From contig VWZX01006105.1 of NCBI GenBank assembly GCA_013399015.1, positions 186,001-250,000 on the forward strand: a stretch of DNA of 64,000 nt, written 5' to 3'. Position 1 is the first letter of the stretch. Every line of letters starts with the position of its first letter. Source of the stretch: Galbula dea. Lineage: Eukaryota; Chordata; Aves; Piciformes; Galbulidae. The translations under genes and the position numbers were made by a program. Below, in pieces: positions 49,201 through 63,661 of this stretch. Below the pieces are notes generated by a model. The model was not told where the DNA came from and did no database searches. It saw only the letters and a program-made list of their open reading frames with translations.

Positions 49201-52200
49201 GAAGAGGTGTTACTGTCCTCCTCATAATTCATAAGGGGAAGAAAAAAGGGTTTACTACAATAAGAAGAGGAGGTCTTCCATCTGGGAATGAGAGTGGGAA
49301 GCCACTGCTTATGAGAAGAAAAGTCAAATGTGGGCAGGTGTGGGAAGGAGAAGAAAACAACAGGTACTTTGAATTATCTAAAGATTAATTTCTGATGAGA
49401 TGGGAGAAGACACTCAGAAGAGAAGCAAAATGAAAGGATCCTAAGTAAAAGGGCAATTCTTGGAACATGGGAGAAAGTCACTTTGTGGCACACAAAACAG
49501 AGAGATGGGCCATAGCACAATAGCCCTCAAAAACATATTTTCACCAGCAGCAAAGGAAAATGAAAGGAAAAGATTGTCCTACAAGACAAGAAGAGGAAAT
49601 GAATGACAGAAATGAGGTTTTTCAGCTTCAGTGTCCTTTTAAAAGTTTTCTTTTCTCGACCATTTTGAATTCTTCAAAACAGTCGTCTGTGAGTCAAGTG
49701 AGCAGGACTGGACCTCATGACATTGCTCTAGCATCAGCAAGGAATCCTTAAATCTGGGATAACCAAAGACATTTGCCTCTCTTTCGAATTAGAAAGACTT
49801 AAGAAAACTAATAAGGTACAATAGATCCTCCATCTTTTTCCTTCTCATTAGCAATAATGTGTTTAAAAAATAAAAACCATCAGCACTCCTATTATGGCAA
49901 AATAAAGACACCCCCATGTGTGACCTAGAACAACAACAAATTCCCATGCAAGCCATCCCCTACAGAAACGGTCAAGGTTACCAAAGCAATGTTAATTGAG
50001 CTTTGTCTGTCTGCTTGATGCTGTTTTCCCTGTAGGTCCTAAGTAGAGCTCAGAATAGGATCTGTCCACCTCGTCAAACAGGAGAGTAGCTAAATGGCCC
50101 CGTAGGTCACCAAAGAAAAATGTTTTCTGTAGGTGGCAGCACAGTGAGCAGTGCTAGCAGCAGCCCTTCCTCATTGTTTCTAACCCAGTTGGCTGTGTTG
50201 CATCTTACAGTATCTGAGGTTCCCTATTCATGGGAAATGTTTTGGATGGTCCAGCTTTGCAACAGCCAGCTCCTGTTAATTTGAATCACTTCGGTTTGCT
50301 TTTCTCACTGTTGGTCTCACTGCCAAGGGCTGTCAAAACACATTGTCCTCCTTTCAGAAAAGAGCCACATACTGTGTCATGGAGAGATATAAAACACAGC
50401 TGATAAAACTACACAGACGAGTTCAGCTGTCTTCCTAGTCTATGAATTAAAATAGCATTCTCCTATAGAAGTGAAGCACTTTTTACATTAATTTCTCTTT
50501 TTTCCCCTCCATATGGAGCACCTGCTTCACTTTGCCACCTCATTTTGTATTTAATTTTTACTTTTAGCTCAGTTTTCCATTTTGGAAATTTGACTTCTTC
50601 TAGACTAGCAGAAAAGTGAGCTTTTTGCTATCTTCCTTTCAGAAGAGTTGCAGTATCCATCCAACCATTTCTGGTGGTTTAAAATCTAGCTAAATCTTTT
50701 ATTGTTCTATGTCTTAACTTCCTATTATAACATACAGATAAACCAGAAAAAAATGAGTGACTCTGCATCTCCAGCAATATGTAGAAAAAATGCAAAGTAA
50801 TGTTCCAGCCTGTTTAAATTCTGCAGCACAAAACTGTCTGATAACTAGGAGGAAAAAAAAAAAAGTACAATAAATACATATTTATACATACTTATACAAT
50901 AAGTACATATTTTTCTTATAGTTGCAGATTTACCATAGGAAAAAACAAACAAACAAAACAAAATAAAAAAAAAGTCATCTTTAACACAGGAAAGAGGGAA
51001 TATTTTTAATAAAGTGCAGTGCCAATTTGGCTTGTTATTCCTACACATAAACTATCATGGTGTCATTTAAATTTAAAAAAAAATAAATTAAAAATTAAGC
51101 TGGACAGAAGTGCCAGCAAATGTTATAAACCAGTGGATAGTGGGTGGGTGGTGTGAAAATGTTTCATAACTGCTAACAGCAACCCTGTTGTGAACCAAAC
51201 AGCTGTGCACAGAACACAGGTGTGCTAGCACAACAAGGGCTATTCATGCCTTCCCACAGGGCGCTGGCCAGGTTTGCAGAGCCACAGCTGACCACATAAA
51301 GCATCAGGGATGGAAAAGGCTGAGAGTGAAATGTCCACTAAAAGTGTAAACACCGGACACCACACAGGCACACACACACATACACACACGTACATTTTTA
51401 GCACTTTCTGCTCTCTACTGAAATGAAAAGAGGTAAGAAAAGTCTATTCTTCTTTGGGAAGCAGAGAATATAATGGCATAGTAAGTTAATGCTATGTTAT
51501 GTGCATGGAAAACCAGGCAGGTAAGAAAGTATTAGGATATGACACAAGCCACAATATTAATCATTTAATTGACCCTGTCATTCCAATATTATAAGACAGT
51601 TTAAAAAGCAACTGATGTGGAAAAGCAATGGTAATTATGAAGACCAGAGTTCTAATCGTGGATATAGGAATCTTGCTCTGGGCATTTCAGCTGAACACAC
51701 AAGAAAATGTTACAATTCAATTGCAAAAGGTAGAATTCTTTTGTGGAAAAGCAATGGACTACATGCTTGAGTACATCTTCTCTATCTATTGTACCTATTA
51801 TGAAAAGGCAACTACTTGTTAAAACCACGGTCTCCAGATACAATATTTCTATCCAGACAGAGCACATCAGGAATGAACATTTTCCTATTGTAGGTATATA
51901 AAAGCCACCTTACATTACAAAAACAGGACCATGAAGGCACAACATAGCATAACCATGATGCTGACTAAAATCTCCACATTTAAAATTCTCATCAGCCAGC
52001 CCAAGGTGGAACCACACACGACAGCAGCTTTGACACAGGAAAGCCCTGACTGATTCCTACCAGTGCTGGTATTCCTGGATTCATTTCTGCTTTCAAACCA
52101 GAGCACAAGCTGCCCAGACTGAACAGGGTTGCTGTGCCAGCTAATAAAGATAATGACACAGAAATTCTATGAACCTCGAAAATCTTCCCATTCTCCAAGC

Positions 52201-55200
52201 ATACTTTGCATGAACCAAGCAAAGAACCCTAGTTTCTCTCTCATATGAAGGCCCAGTTTCAAAGGCATTCAAATGTTTATCAGAAAAATCTTGTTCCTAG
52301 CAGATGTAGGGCTTCAGTACAACAGTTAGAAACGTGCAACAGTAATTATAAAGATACATTCACCAGCTGGCTGCAGCCACACACTTTCGGCTGCTGGTGG
52401 CAGTGACCTAGATGTGTATCTGTCCACCGTTCGGAGTGTGGCTGTTCCACTGCTATTGGCAGCAGCTAGTGGTCAGCCTCCCTGAACCACACTTCAGAAA
52501 ACAGTACATATGAGCCTTGTTGTTTACACATTATGGCTACTATCTGGGGTAAACTGAACATCCTCTCCCACCAACTACAAAGGTCTAGAGAAATACTTTT
52601 ATCACATTGTTATCATTGCTTTCTTCTAAGATGGCCCCCAGCTGTCACAGGAAAAATAGGTCCTGAGATCAACCAAGATCAGCAGTTTGTACATGCACGC
52701 TTGAAAATCTGATAAAAATCTAGTGGTTATCAAACCATTAAAACATTTGCAACTGAAAAGTGGCCTGCAGGTCTTCACTAATCCAGTGAACACAGGCAGC
52801 TGTGTTCCAGCAGGACATGCATTTCTCATTAGTCGCTATTTTGCACATAATACCCAAGAGAAGGAGCAGGGAAGAAGAGTGTATTTCAAAGTCTACCTCC
52901 TTGCAGTCTCTGGCCTCTCTGGCTAGCTGATGAAAAGTGCCTGGAGTGGCTGATGACACACATTTTGGTTGAGGTCCCAAATTTATCACCTCTGATGCAA
53001 TAAATAATTACCATAATCAAAGGAGATAGTTTGGCTTCTTCTCACTGTTTTCCTCCATGAGTCTAGTGATGTTGCAGGTATTAATTAGTCACAGGTTTTT
53101 GTCTATAAAATATGCTGTAGTAATTTAAGCAGTACTCAGGCAAAAATAGTGTAAAGATTGGCTAGCAGCTTGTAATTATGAACACTTTGTTCATCACAGC
53201 TTACTTAGAAGTGATTTACACTTGCTTCAAAATGTTGAGCAAACCTGGAGCGCACACTTGCAAAATTCTCAAGTTCCTTTTTGAGATTTCCCTGTAACCA
53301 ACAAACCCAGCTTCCTTCCAATAGCACAAGAATTTGATGTCTTCCAACAGGATGATGTCTATCTGTCTTGCAGCACTGCTGTTAGCTAGCATCCAGTGTT
53401 TAAAAAGCCAGCCAGGGAATTTCAGGGCCATTGGCTCTGTCATCTCTCAGTAAGTGCTGGTACTATAATACAACCATACTTTTTCGATTATGTGTGATGT
53501 AAATTGTTTCAACTCCAACAACTGTGAGAAATGTTTAAAAAAAAACCTAGAAGAGCTGAGGATCTGGCCAACTATATTTGTCAAAAAGTTGTTTAAACCA
53601 TGGCACTGACTCTCCATTTATTTGATTGCTACAAGTTTACACTAGCTACACTTGTGCAAAAGCAGGATGGATTTCAGCCTAAGCAGATCTAACACCTTTG
53701 AAAGGAAACCTTAACTTTGACATTCCCATCTTAAACCTTCCAATCAGTCTTACAGAAACCCTATTTTTGTGTTTTTTCGTGTGGAAATGAATGACTTGCT
53801 GTTCTTTTGTGTGATAATTTAGCTAAGCAACAATTACTACTTTGTGTCCTCAGCTGTGGAAAGGACAGAGTTGAGTTACTTCAGTTCATTCCCTTTTTCT
53901 CTGTCTTTGGATTTATAAATTGTACATTTTTGTCTTAATAAGCAGTTTGCAACAGGAAATAAATCAAACTTGTCTGACTATTAGCCTCACCTAAATATTA
54001 CTATAGAAATTCAACCTCTAATCTCAAAACAGATTAAACTTTGCACTTATGTCATTACTTCAAATTTTTTGTTCTGTTTTTTAAATCCAGAAAGCAATTC
54101 TGCCCTTCACCTTCCCATAGGGATCTGTACCCAAGGATTAAGAACAAAAAAATGGGCAGAACTGCTGCTGTGGAAAGAACTGCTGTGTGAAAAAGACAAT
54201 CTTTAGTCCTTGCTCATAAGATCTTTTTATTCCAGACCTGTGATTTTATAAAGACTTTAGAGAAAGCCTCTAGATAAATAATGGACTAATATAAATTTTA
54301 CAAAGATATGTTTATAACAATAGACTAGTACACTAAGTCCCTTATATTATCTTCTCACTATTTATTACAGTGGTGAGCCCAGTAGCACCAGCATAGCTAA
54401 TGCCACTGCAAAAATTCAAAGCCCAATGAAGCCTTGCATGTACAAATCACACTAATCACTTCTTAGAAGCAGATTACCTTCAAATGAGAAAATGTGAAGA
54501 AATAGTACCAACTGCACCAAACAAAAACCCCACTAGTTATTTAAAGAAACCTGCACATGGCAGTGCTGCCAAGATGCCACAGTGTTTCCATCACAGCTGG
54601 AGGTGGATGGCTTCTATAGGCTTGGGCAATTCACTTTTCAGAGTCTTTTCCCAGTGCCCACATGTTCAATTTTACTCAACAGCAAGCCTTATTTCTCCCT
54701 TATTTACCTTCTAAAGCAAAGCCAGCCCACATTGGTGGGAATGAACACCAAAGTGACACTTAGAAAAAGCAACATCATTTGAACAGCTGTAGACAGTCTG
54801 TTATTTATCAGAAATTTTAACAAAGGCCAAAGGAAAAAAGCAGCAGCTCGACAGAGAGCAAGTCCTGCCCTAGCACAGCTGTTACACAAGATGGGAAAAT
54901 TTCAAAATGAGAAAGCAAACATCACTCTATATTCTACCAAAGAGGGAAGAAATTTTTCTTCCCAATCCTTGGAAATGGCAAACTTAACACTAATGAAATG
55001 CAAACATTCCCCCTCTTCCTCAAATATAAAGCTGGGATCCAGTTGTGATTTTGTTCCTTGTGGTTTTACTTTGCCCACACTTCTAACAGGTTAAAAAGCT
55101 ATAGATGCTGGACCAGACTTCCAGCAGCACTAAACCAGGCCTGCTTTATTGATGTTCATGTCCACTGCTCTGATTATTTTGCTGGGCAGGCACAGAGTTC

Positions 55201-57745
55201 ACAGCCAGCCTCCACCGAGACCTCACTTCTTGGTGTACTGCAATTTGGGGAAACATCCACAGGGGTAAATTCTTCCTCCAGTAAAAAGATTTGTTAAAAG
55301 CAGCACAGAGAGATCTTTCCAAGAGTATTTTCAACAGTTTTCTTGTGAAGGGTTGGAAATAATGCTCCTGTGATACCACTACTAGGAATTCAAAACTGTC
55401 CCCATTCTGCATCTGGAGACAAACCGATGGCAGGTCTAGCATGAACCCTTTTGATCTGGCTGCTTTGTCATTTAGAGGCTCACATTCAGCAGTGCTGGCA
55501 CTTACGACTCAGATGGCAAATGCACAGAAGAAAACAAAAACAAAACAAAAACTCCAAATGAACTAAGCAGGTACACAAAAGATGCCCTCCCCACAACAGC
55601 AGAAGGCAAGCCAAGCACAGCAGTTTTGCACCAGTAGTGCAGGTAGCACACAGACCTACACTACTGGAGACAGACACACAAAAAAAAGCCTTACATGGAG
55701 CAGCATGGGCCACAAAACACCCATCTAGCATTGCAGAGAGGTAAAGAGTTCCACTGCTCACCCACATGGATGTAGCACTTAACTGATAACATTCAGCCTC
55801 TTCTGGGGATCAGCAGTGCATGGAGGAAGCCAGAAGCAGAAGGTCCTATTCTCTGGGCATTGGATCTCACCACAGTGTCCTTTCAGCACTTTTGTCACTG
55901 TCTTTCCTGGTAGCTGGTTCCTAAAAATTATGAGACGGTTTTCCCAAAGCAGAACATTCACCTGGGAAGCTGTTCAGAGTTACATACCCTAATTTACCAA
56001 AGGCAGCATCTCAGGCTGACAGAGGATGTTGAGAAGTGGAAAGAGGAGTTCCTGTTTGCTAGCACAGGCAATGCCAGCTTCACTCCAGTTTATATACTGA
56101 TCTCTGAAAAAACAGATTTGGGCACCATCATGTCCTACATGTATATGGAGCTCAAGTGCCTGACTTAAGGATAAAAATCCTGCTCTGGGAGGCAGACACC
56201 ATATCTCTGCTCAGGAGGATGATGAGTAGGGCCAAATCTGCCCTATTTCAGGTCTCAGACAGGCAACAGCCTCAGGAGACAGAGATGGCAAGGTGTGAAT
56301 ATCTGGACATCTACAAGCGCAACTGTGTTGTACAAATGCTTGTGGTCCACAGTGCCGTAACAGCAGGAAGCAGACACTAAGTAACATTGGCTCTGGATGG
56401 TTTCTGAGCACCACTGATATCCTTTGAATATTTTTCTTACAAAACAGAATAAAAATGCAGTGCACAACAGGAAAAACCATAAACTTTGAAAACATCTAGA
56501 AGACATGAGATGCAGGCTTGGATATTAAACTTTGAACTTCTATCATCCTTTAAATGCCTGAGTACAGATTCAGAGGTATTCTGGGCTAAGTTCTATCCAT
56601 CTCCCTTGTTAAAAAAATTTTGTGTAAATAATTACATATTACCTAGAAAGGGAATCTCAATCATCATCTTCTATGTACCATGGAGTTCTTCACTGTATAA
56701 AGTCCTTGTTTTTCCCTGTGATTAAAGGTATATTTATTTGTAAAAAACAAGAACTGCTTCTACTCAGGAAAGTGAGAGGCCCATAACATAAAGGCTATGG
56801 GGTCCCTTTGGAGAACTGCACTTGCTACCCACCATTAAGCACTGGACTGTATATTAGTCTGGAGTGCAGGCTGGCGTAGGTGACCAGAAACTCTCTGCTA
56901 GTGTCATCATAGTTAATGGATCCTGGGCTTCCACAGTCAGACATTTGCCAGTGAAAAACTGTTTAGTCAGAACTTCTTCTGACCATCATTCCCTTTGACC
57001 CCATTCTACAGCTATTTCCCCTGGTTATTCAGCAGGCAGCGATCTGCTGCAGCACACTGAATGCTCTGTGCCTTATATCATACCCCAAAGGTCCAAAGCA
57101 ATAGGCCAAAGGAATAACACTCTAGCTGTGTTTCTGAAATTTAGCTTAGTTATAACTCCAAAGGCAGTAAAATAACTCAAGGTTCCAGTTACTAATACAA
57201 ACTTTATTGACTTCTGAAAGTGGAATATTTAATCATTTGCTTGTAATATTTTCCTTTTTAAAATAAATATTCACATTTCTAGGAATTGCTGACTACTGTG
57301 CTTACAAAATGGAGCTCATTTTTGCTGTGTCTAGGGAAGGATAAGGAAAACATGATGCACAAACCAGGAAAACTGCAGAAAAAATATTGGCTGGAAAGTC
57401 TGTGTTCCTGAAGACTACCAAGGATAACATTTAACCAGAAACTGGTTTTGACATTCAGCTGTCAGTAGTTCCCTTAAGCACTGGAGCCTCCCAGTCTGCA
57501 AATAAAATCCTGATTCATCCAAATGCAGGTACAAAACAAGTGTATGAGTCCACCAAGTTTTCTTCAGAAAACTTAATTAGAAATGACACTTCAAAAGCTT
57601 ATGTCCAAAACTGCAAAGTTATTTTTAAATGCATGCAAATTGACATATATGTTTATTACATATAATTCATTACTTAATATGCTTTGTTTCACTTTCAGTG
57701 TAAAATCTACTTCTTATTAGGAGAGAAGGATTAGAGTATACACAT
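49201..57745. other. No gene seen; simple repeats
   Basis: Long AT-rich interval with an (AAAC)n-like tract at 50940-50973 and a (CA)n tract at 51358-51394. Donor-like CAG|GTAAGA at 51521 lacks a good acceptor. Frames at 55146-55767 and 56211-56506 show no domain. Confidence 0.6.
51358..51394. repeat. (CA)n microsatellite, interrupted
   Basis: CACACAGGCACACACACACATACACACACG: interrupted CA dinucleotide repeat. Confidence 0.85.
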
Positions 57746-57802
57746 TAGCCAGGTGGTTACAGTATTTGCCTATATGAAACATGATAGGTTAGGTCCCAGT
57801 TA
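57746..57802 (+). mobile_element. Ancient tRNA-derived SINE head, weak
   Basis: TAGCCAGGTGGTTACAGTATTTGCC resembles an A-box/D-arm, and ATAGGTTAGGTCCCAG about 30 bp later could be a decayed B box. Too diverged to classify; it does not resemble the tRNA-Glu SINE at 25.7 kb closely. Confidence 0.3.
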
Positions 57803-58279
57803 GACTAATTACATCCACAACAGCATTTCCATATACAACCTCACATATGTTTCAGCTTTGAAACTTAAAGCACATTAGCTCAAAGTTAACTTAGGACATC
57901 AATGTCTTTATCTGGAACAGGCTAAAGCATTTTTGTTTTATTTTTTCTTTCCCAGCAGCTGCTCAGTAGAGATTTAACATGTATTTTCATGTTCACAAAT
58001 TATGCCAATTGAAGTACACAAGCAACAAAATAGAAGAAAACAAAGACAACAAAACTCCCACCACTGGTTAATTTGCCTATAAAATTACCTATCAATATAA
58101 TTTATTAAAAATGACCTAACAACCCCCCCCCCAAATGTAACAGTCTTCAGTGACACAATATATTCCTGACTTATCAGCAAATCTTGATGAATAGAAAATA
58201 TTGGCTACTTTTCAGCTAAAATAACTTCTAGGTTTTCTTTTCAAAGGTTTCTCCTATCACTGGTAAGCAATTCTGCCAT
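57803..58279. other. No gene seen
   Basis: AT-rich DNA with a C10 run near 58123. Confidence 0.6.
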
Positions 58280-58616
58280 ATATCACAGAATCACAGCATC
58301 ACAGATTGTTAGGAGTTGGAAGGGACCTCGAAAGATCATCTAGTCCAACCCCCCTGCCACAGCAGGATTCCCTAGACCAGGTCACACAGGAATGTGTCCA
58401 GACAGGTTTTGAATATCTCCAGAGAAGGAGACTCCACAGCCTCTCTGGGCAGTCTGTGCCAGTGCTCTGGCACCTCAACTGGGAAAACATTTCTACATGT
58501 ATTCACACGGAATCTCCTATGCTTCAGCTCATAGCCATTGCCTCTTGTCCTGTCACTGGGCTTCACTGAGAAGAGCCTGACCCCACCCTTCACATATTTA
58601 TAAGCATAAATGAGGA
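58280..58616 (-). mobile_element. CR1 LINE, younger family, short copy
   Basis: Same family and orientation as the 41.6-kb copy. It has the 3' tail with repeated TCTGTGAT units, the UTR GTTGGACTAGATGATCTTTCG and the last ~80 codons of ORF2 (SDRTRGNGYELKHRRF, HWHRLPREAVESPSLEIFK). Relative to the other copy it lacks a 12-nt in-frame segment (VCQE or equivalent) after YVKG. 5'-truncated near 58616, where similarity stops. Confidence 0.95.
58372..58608 (-). pseudogene. CR1 ORF2 C-terminal fragment (about 79 codons)
   Basis: Open remnant of the CR1 ORF2 C-terminus ending at the same stop as the 41.6-kb copy (FKTCLDTFLCDLV). The nearest upstream ATG (58629) lies in flanking DNA, so the first residues of that open frame are not CR1. 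It contains no enzyme motifs. It is a dead retrotransposon fragment, not a host gene. Confidence 0.9.
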
Positions 58617-61600
58617 TATAGTACTTCATGTTTTCTATAGCAGAAAATCTATGTGTATAACTTCACTTTTATACAAAATACTGACAAAGTTCTTGGATCT
58701 GTTATTATTTTAAAGGATTCAAAATAGAAGACCAAAAACCAAAACCAACCAAACAAACAAAACCAAACAAATTTTAAAAAAAAGTGCCTCCTTTCTGAAA
58801 TCTGAAATCTAAATTTTAGCCAAGGCATAATCAGGAACAATCAACAGAAGAAAAGAGGCAAGACATAAACAAAGGCTATAGTAACATCTTTGAACATCAA
58901 ACAGTTTAGGAAAAGGAACAAAAAATGCCATTGCCACATTTACTTTAAATTGATAAATAATAGAGGGCATAGAGGTTCTGAGCCAAATGCTACCTAAGGC
59001 AGTAGAACGATACATAATGGCTACAGTGGTATTTTGAATCAGAACTAATATTTTTATCTAATTTAAGCTAAGGTCATAAAGCATTTTAGCTCACTCTGTT
59101 AAACTCAGTGAACCTTTTGCAAATACCTGATGAGCATCTTTGAATAAGCTACACTATGAATAAGGTGAGTTTCAGGAAGACATTTAAACAGATAGCAATA
59201 GCTTTTCCTTGAAGAGCACTTGATTGATGTAACATACCTGAGCTGTACATTGCTGGTGACTGGGATTGCTCATGATGTGAGTACCCTGCTCCTGCACTAT
59301 CCATGAGCATCTCCTGTCGGCCTCTGTCAAAAACAGGACACCAAGTTGAAGGTCTTTGGCTAAAATGGCCTTTTAGTGTTATGTGTTATATAGAAAATCA
59401 GACCAGTATCTTTGCAAAAGTTCTTCCCTCTCACCTCCTCCTCCCCACTCCCTCGCAGTTACAGTATTCACAGATCATTACACAGATTTTTCTCTTAAAC
59501 TTTTTTCATTCAAAATCACTGTCAAAATCAGACTCACAGGATCAGCTACAGCTGAGTGCAACAAGCAAGTGACTTAAGCTTATTTCTTCTATCAACAGGG
59601 TACTGTAGTACTCCTCCTGCCTAGCATTTTACCAGAGCATCTTTCAAAAGCATTAGCAGAAGATTACACTTGATTATCTCAGACCTTAAATTTATTATGC
59701 CCCTATCACACACAACTGTTATAGTCAACTGCAGGTTTGTAATTGCTCTCAGTGGGAGAAGGTTCAAGCCTTTTATTTCTTCCTCAGAAGGATATTTGGT
59801 ATGATTCAATTCAGGCCAGGCTCATACTGTTTTCTTCTCTAAAAATCTATTTCCTTATTTTTAGATTAATTCAAGCTACAAGATACCTTCTTTGTCTCTG
59901 GCCCTTGACCTTCTAGATAACCCTTGTTTATGCAAGAAAATAAATGTAGGAGAACATAATATTAACTAAAAGGCAGCACACCTTTGATTTAAGCATCAAA
60001 TAAAAATATGATAATATCACTGAAAGAAAAAATCTTGACTACAGTTCATCACATAGTGACTAAAAAGAAAGTGTAGCTCTGAGTAAGTATTAACAACATA
60101 GGGATACTCCCCTCTGACACAGATGAAGTCACTTAGCTGTGTTATCACTTGAACTCAGGGGTGGAATCCTTGCCCACATGTGAGCCTCTTTCATTTACTC
60201 CAGCATCCCCCTTAGGTTCTGCCAACCAGCTCAGAAGAGAAAGAGCCAGTTGCTCAAGGGGACCTCTCTGTGGGGGCCCCTGCCTTGAAAGTTGTATGAA
60301 TAAGAGGAGACAGTCACCTCTACACACATATGTGTGCCACCTGCAATAGTGCTCTGGTGAGCTCACATCTGAGTATTTTCTTAAAGCAAGATTCGTTTGC
60401 CTTTCCAGTCAGTTGTCCTCTGTGAAAACACAAACCTTTATGCTTATTTTTCCAAGGCACATAAGAAATATTATTCACTATGAATTAATATGCATAAGAA
60501 AAAAATGCAGCTCAAAGATACTGTAGAAGGAGACCAAAATAAATAATAGTATTTTCAGAGGGAGGTGAAAATCATGCATTTGCTGCTACTTTTATTCTGT
60601 CTTGCTGGGGTTTCCAGGAGTTCAGGGTTTAACAGTAGCTCCATAGGGCAAACACTCAACCCATAAGCTTGGCTTTCATACATTATGAGTCTACAAAAGC
60701 TATCTCTCCCAAAATATACACTCACTACTCAAACTCCTCCCCCTAAGAGTCCTCCACAAAAATTGCTTTTCCAAAAAGTGGAAAATCAATACAGTTCTTC
60801 ATCAGAATGAGAGATGCTATAATCAGGTTCAGGAAGTGATTAATATGGAAAAGATGGCTGATCTAGGAATTAACATTAAGTGACAAGTCACCTAGCATTT
60901 GATTTTGTTCATAATCTGCACTGCAAAGGCTACTACCCTCCCCAGCTCCTCACTATTCAGTTAAAACAAGAAAAGGACTAAAACCAGCTTACAATATTTG
61001 CCAACTCCAGCTGCTGGCTTTGTCTTCTGTTTAAATGCTATTCATTTCTACTTTACTACTTTCTCAGCAGAAAACAATTAACTGCAAAACTTAGATTTGG
61101 GACCAATTCTATATTTAGAAAACTTTCAAAGCTGAGGACTTTTGGATAAGGAATTCTCATTTAATGACATCAGAAGGATTAGAAAGTAACAAAATGTTCA
61201 TGTATCTATTTTTTTTAAGCAACTAACCAAGCTAAGCTGGAAGATGAGTATTAAAATGCTTAATTTTAATTGATGAAATAAAATACCTAACAGTCAAAAG
61301 CCCATTGCATGATATATAGCACTACTGGTCACTGTTAATATTTTTTGTGTGCATATCATAATTTTGTATTTTCATAACATAAAATGTTTTTATTAATGAC
61401 CAGATATGTCATTTTATCACTAAATTGTCTGTCTCTAGATATTTGTTGTAGGGTTAATTTCAATATATGCAAAATGTATGTTTTGCTTTTGTTATTAGAA
61501 CAGGCTGTCAATTTCAACTAAAATTTAACTTTCTTTTCTACTTCAGAGTACAAATCAGTCCTTGCTTTCTCTCTCCAGTCAGCTGCATCATAAAATACCT

Positions 61601-63661
61601 TTAAGACTCAAATATTAGTGTCTTAGAAATCCTTACAATGTAAGTGAATAATATTATGGTTTATAAGTATTGAGACACACATGAGTTTTGATATTTAGGG
61701 ACTTCTACATTAGTGATGCACTGAAATTTGGACAATTTATGGGCTGAACTGCCAGAGAGGCTCTGGGAAGGCAAAAGTTCAGCAACAATGCCATGGCAGG
61801 ACACAAAGATCTAAACAGAGGATGTTTGTGAAAAGGGTTTCATTGAGCCAAAGAAATTTTATGAGGCTTCAGCACAGTATAGCACTATTATGGCAGAACT
61901 ATTAGGGCAGCTCACTGTTTACCCAATACAATTATATTTCTAGTGTATGCAAGAAAATGTGAAAATAAAGACTACTTAGATTACAAATACAAAATTTAAA
62001 ATACCCAGCAATTTAGGGAATTTTCACTGTTTCCTAAAAAAACCTTATCACACTTTTTAAGAACTGCCATAATAAGGAAACACAGCACCCATGTACTTAA
62101 TAGTTTGCCACTGAGAATAGTCTGCTTTACAAATTGCCAATTAGTCATGTTCAAGTAGTTACTACTACAAAATTGCTGGAATAAATAAATAAAATAACAA
62201 CTGCTTTGATTTTTTTTTTTCATTTTTAATCTTCTGGAACTTCATCTTTGGGAAACTGAGATGTTAAAAGTGCTCTACATGCTGCTTTAAAACACGGAAC
62301 CTGGAATTTGCCCAAAATGATGATACCCTCATAAAAAGGCAGCCTGGTCAAATTTATTAGTATGAAGCACAGACATCCAGGCTTTAAAGATCCATGTGCT
62401 GAGTCTCACATTGACATGGCTTTAAAGGTCACATACATACTCTGCCTCAATTGAACCCCAAGGGATGCTGTGGCTAAGCACACAAGATGTTCAGATACTA
62501 CAATTAGGTTTAAATGGGCATATGGCAGAAGAAATCTGTTCCCATAGGAGGAGGAGAAGGAGAAGTAATATCACAAGCGAAATTAAGAAAAATCAGGATG
62601 ACAGCATATAACTAAACTAATAGAAGGGGTGATACAAAAGGGAGAAGGTTGAGTTGCAGGGAGACAAAATTAAGAAGCCAATTCTGGGAGCATGGCAATG
62701 AATTCCATGTTCACACTGACCTTCAGCTAGAGAAAAATGTCATTCCTTTTGATTGATTTGGGTTTCAGTATATTTCACATTTATCTGATGTTTTCAGTAC
62801 AAGACAACTAAGTTTGGTTTGAAAGCTTAATAAATGTAGGAGTTTGCACAGGACAAAGTAAATAGTCAGTAAGGAAGGAGGTTTCTTCCTCCTGTTTAAA
62901 GATAAGCTGTCTTCATCACGCGCCTCTGGAACTCTTAAACTCTCAGATACTGCTGCCTCTATCTGCCAGGCCTAGCTTACAGAGCAGAGGTTAATTTTGC
63001 TAAAAAGTTTGGATGCAAATCTGCCTAAGATACTTTCTTCTTGAGTTGTACTTGCTTTGGTCTAATGAAATGGAAATCAGCCTCAGAAAGAATGAACATT
63101 TTGTGCAATAGTTTTCCTTCTGCCATGCCTGAACTCAGCTCTAAAAGTGAAGCCGCAAATGCAGAAAGGCTCATTTACCTTCCAAAATACATTTTTGGAC
63201 AGTTCTTAGGTATCCTCAGTATCAATGAAAGTGCAATTAGCAGGTCTGTGACCTCCTTCTTGCTATCTGCACAGGAGCCTGACACATCTTGCCCATTTTT
63301 CCCTTAAGAAACAATTTAGAGGAGCACAGGTATTTCGAAGAAATTTTTCTTCATCTCTTTACCATCATGTATATTTTTTTTAAATCCACAAAGCATGAAA
63401 AAGTCATAAGATCTCCCATTTAAAAACACTTAGGTCTACCAAGTGCTTTCTCCACCCCTCTTGAACAACATTATTTTAGGGAGGATTTTTCCATACAGAT
63501 ATAATGACAAATTATTCAAAAATTCTATTATGACACCTCCTCTATTGTATGCAAAAAAGGCAGGAAGTATTTGGTAACCCCCATCAGGCTGGGAGCTGGC
63601 TGCTGCTGGAGCTGAATACAGCGTGGAAGGAAGGCAGTTCAAAGGAGGCACCACTAGGAGA
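58617..63661. other. No gene seen
   Basis: AT-rich unique DNA with an A/C-rich low-complexity tract at 58730-58783. A GC-richer patch around 60150-60350 has antiparallel open frames of no recognisable kind. Confidence 0.6.
58730..58783. repeat. (AAAC/CCAA)n low-complexity tract
   Basis: A-rich repeats of CCAAAAACC, AACCAAACAAAC type. Confidence 0.85.

Noticed and set aside
51400..51526. Exon ending at a CAG|GTAAGA donor (51521)
   Set aside because: The donor is strong but upstream acceptors lack a pyrimidine tract.
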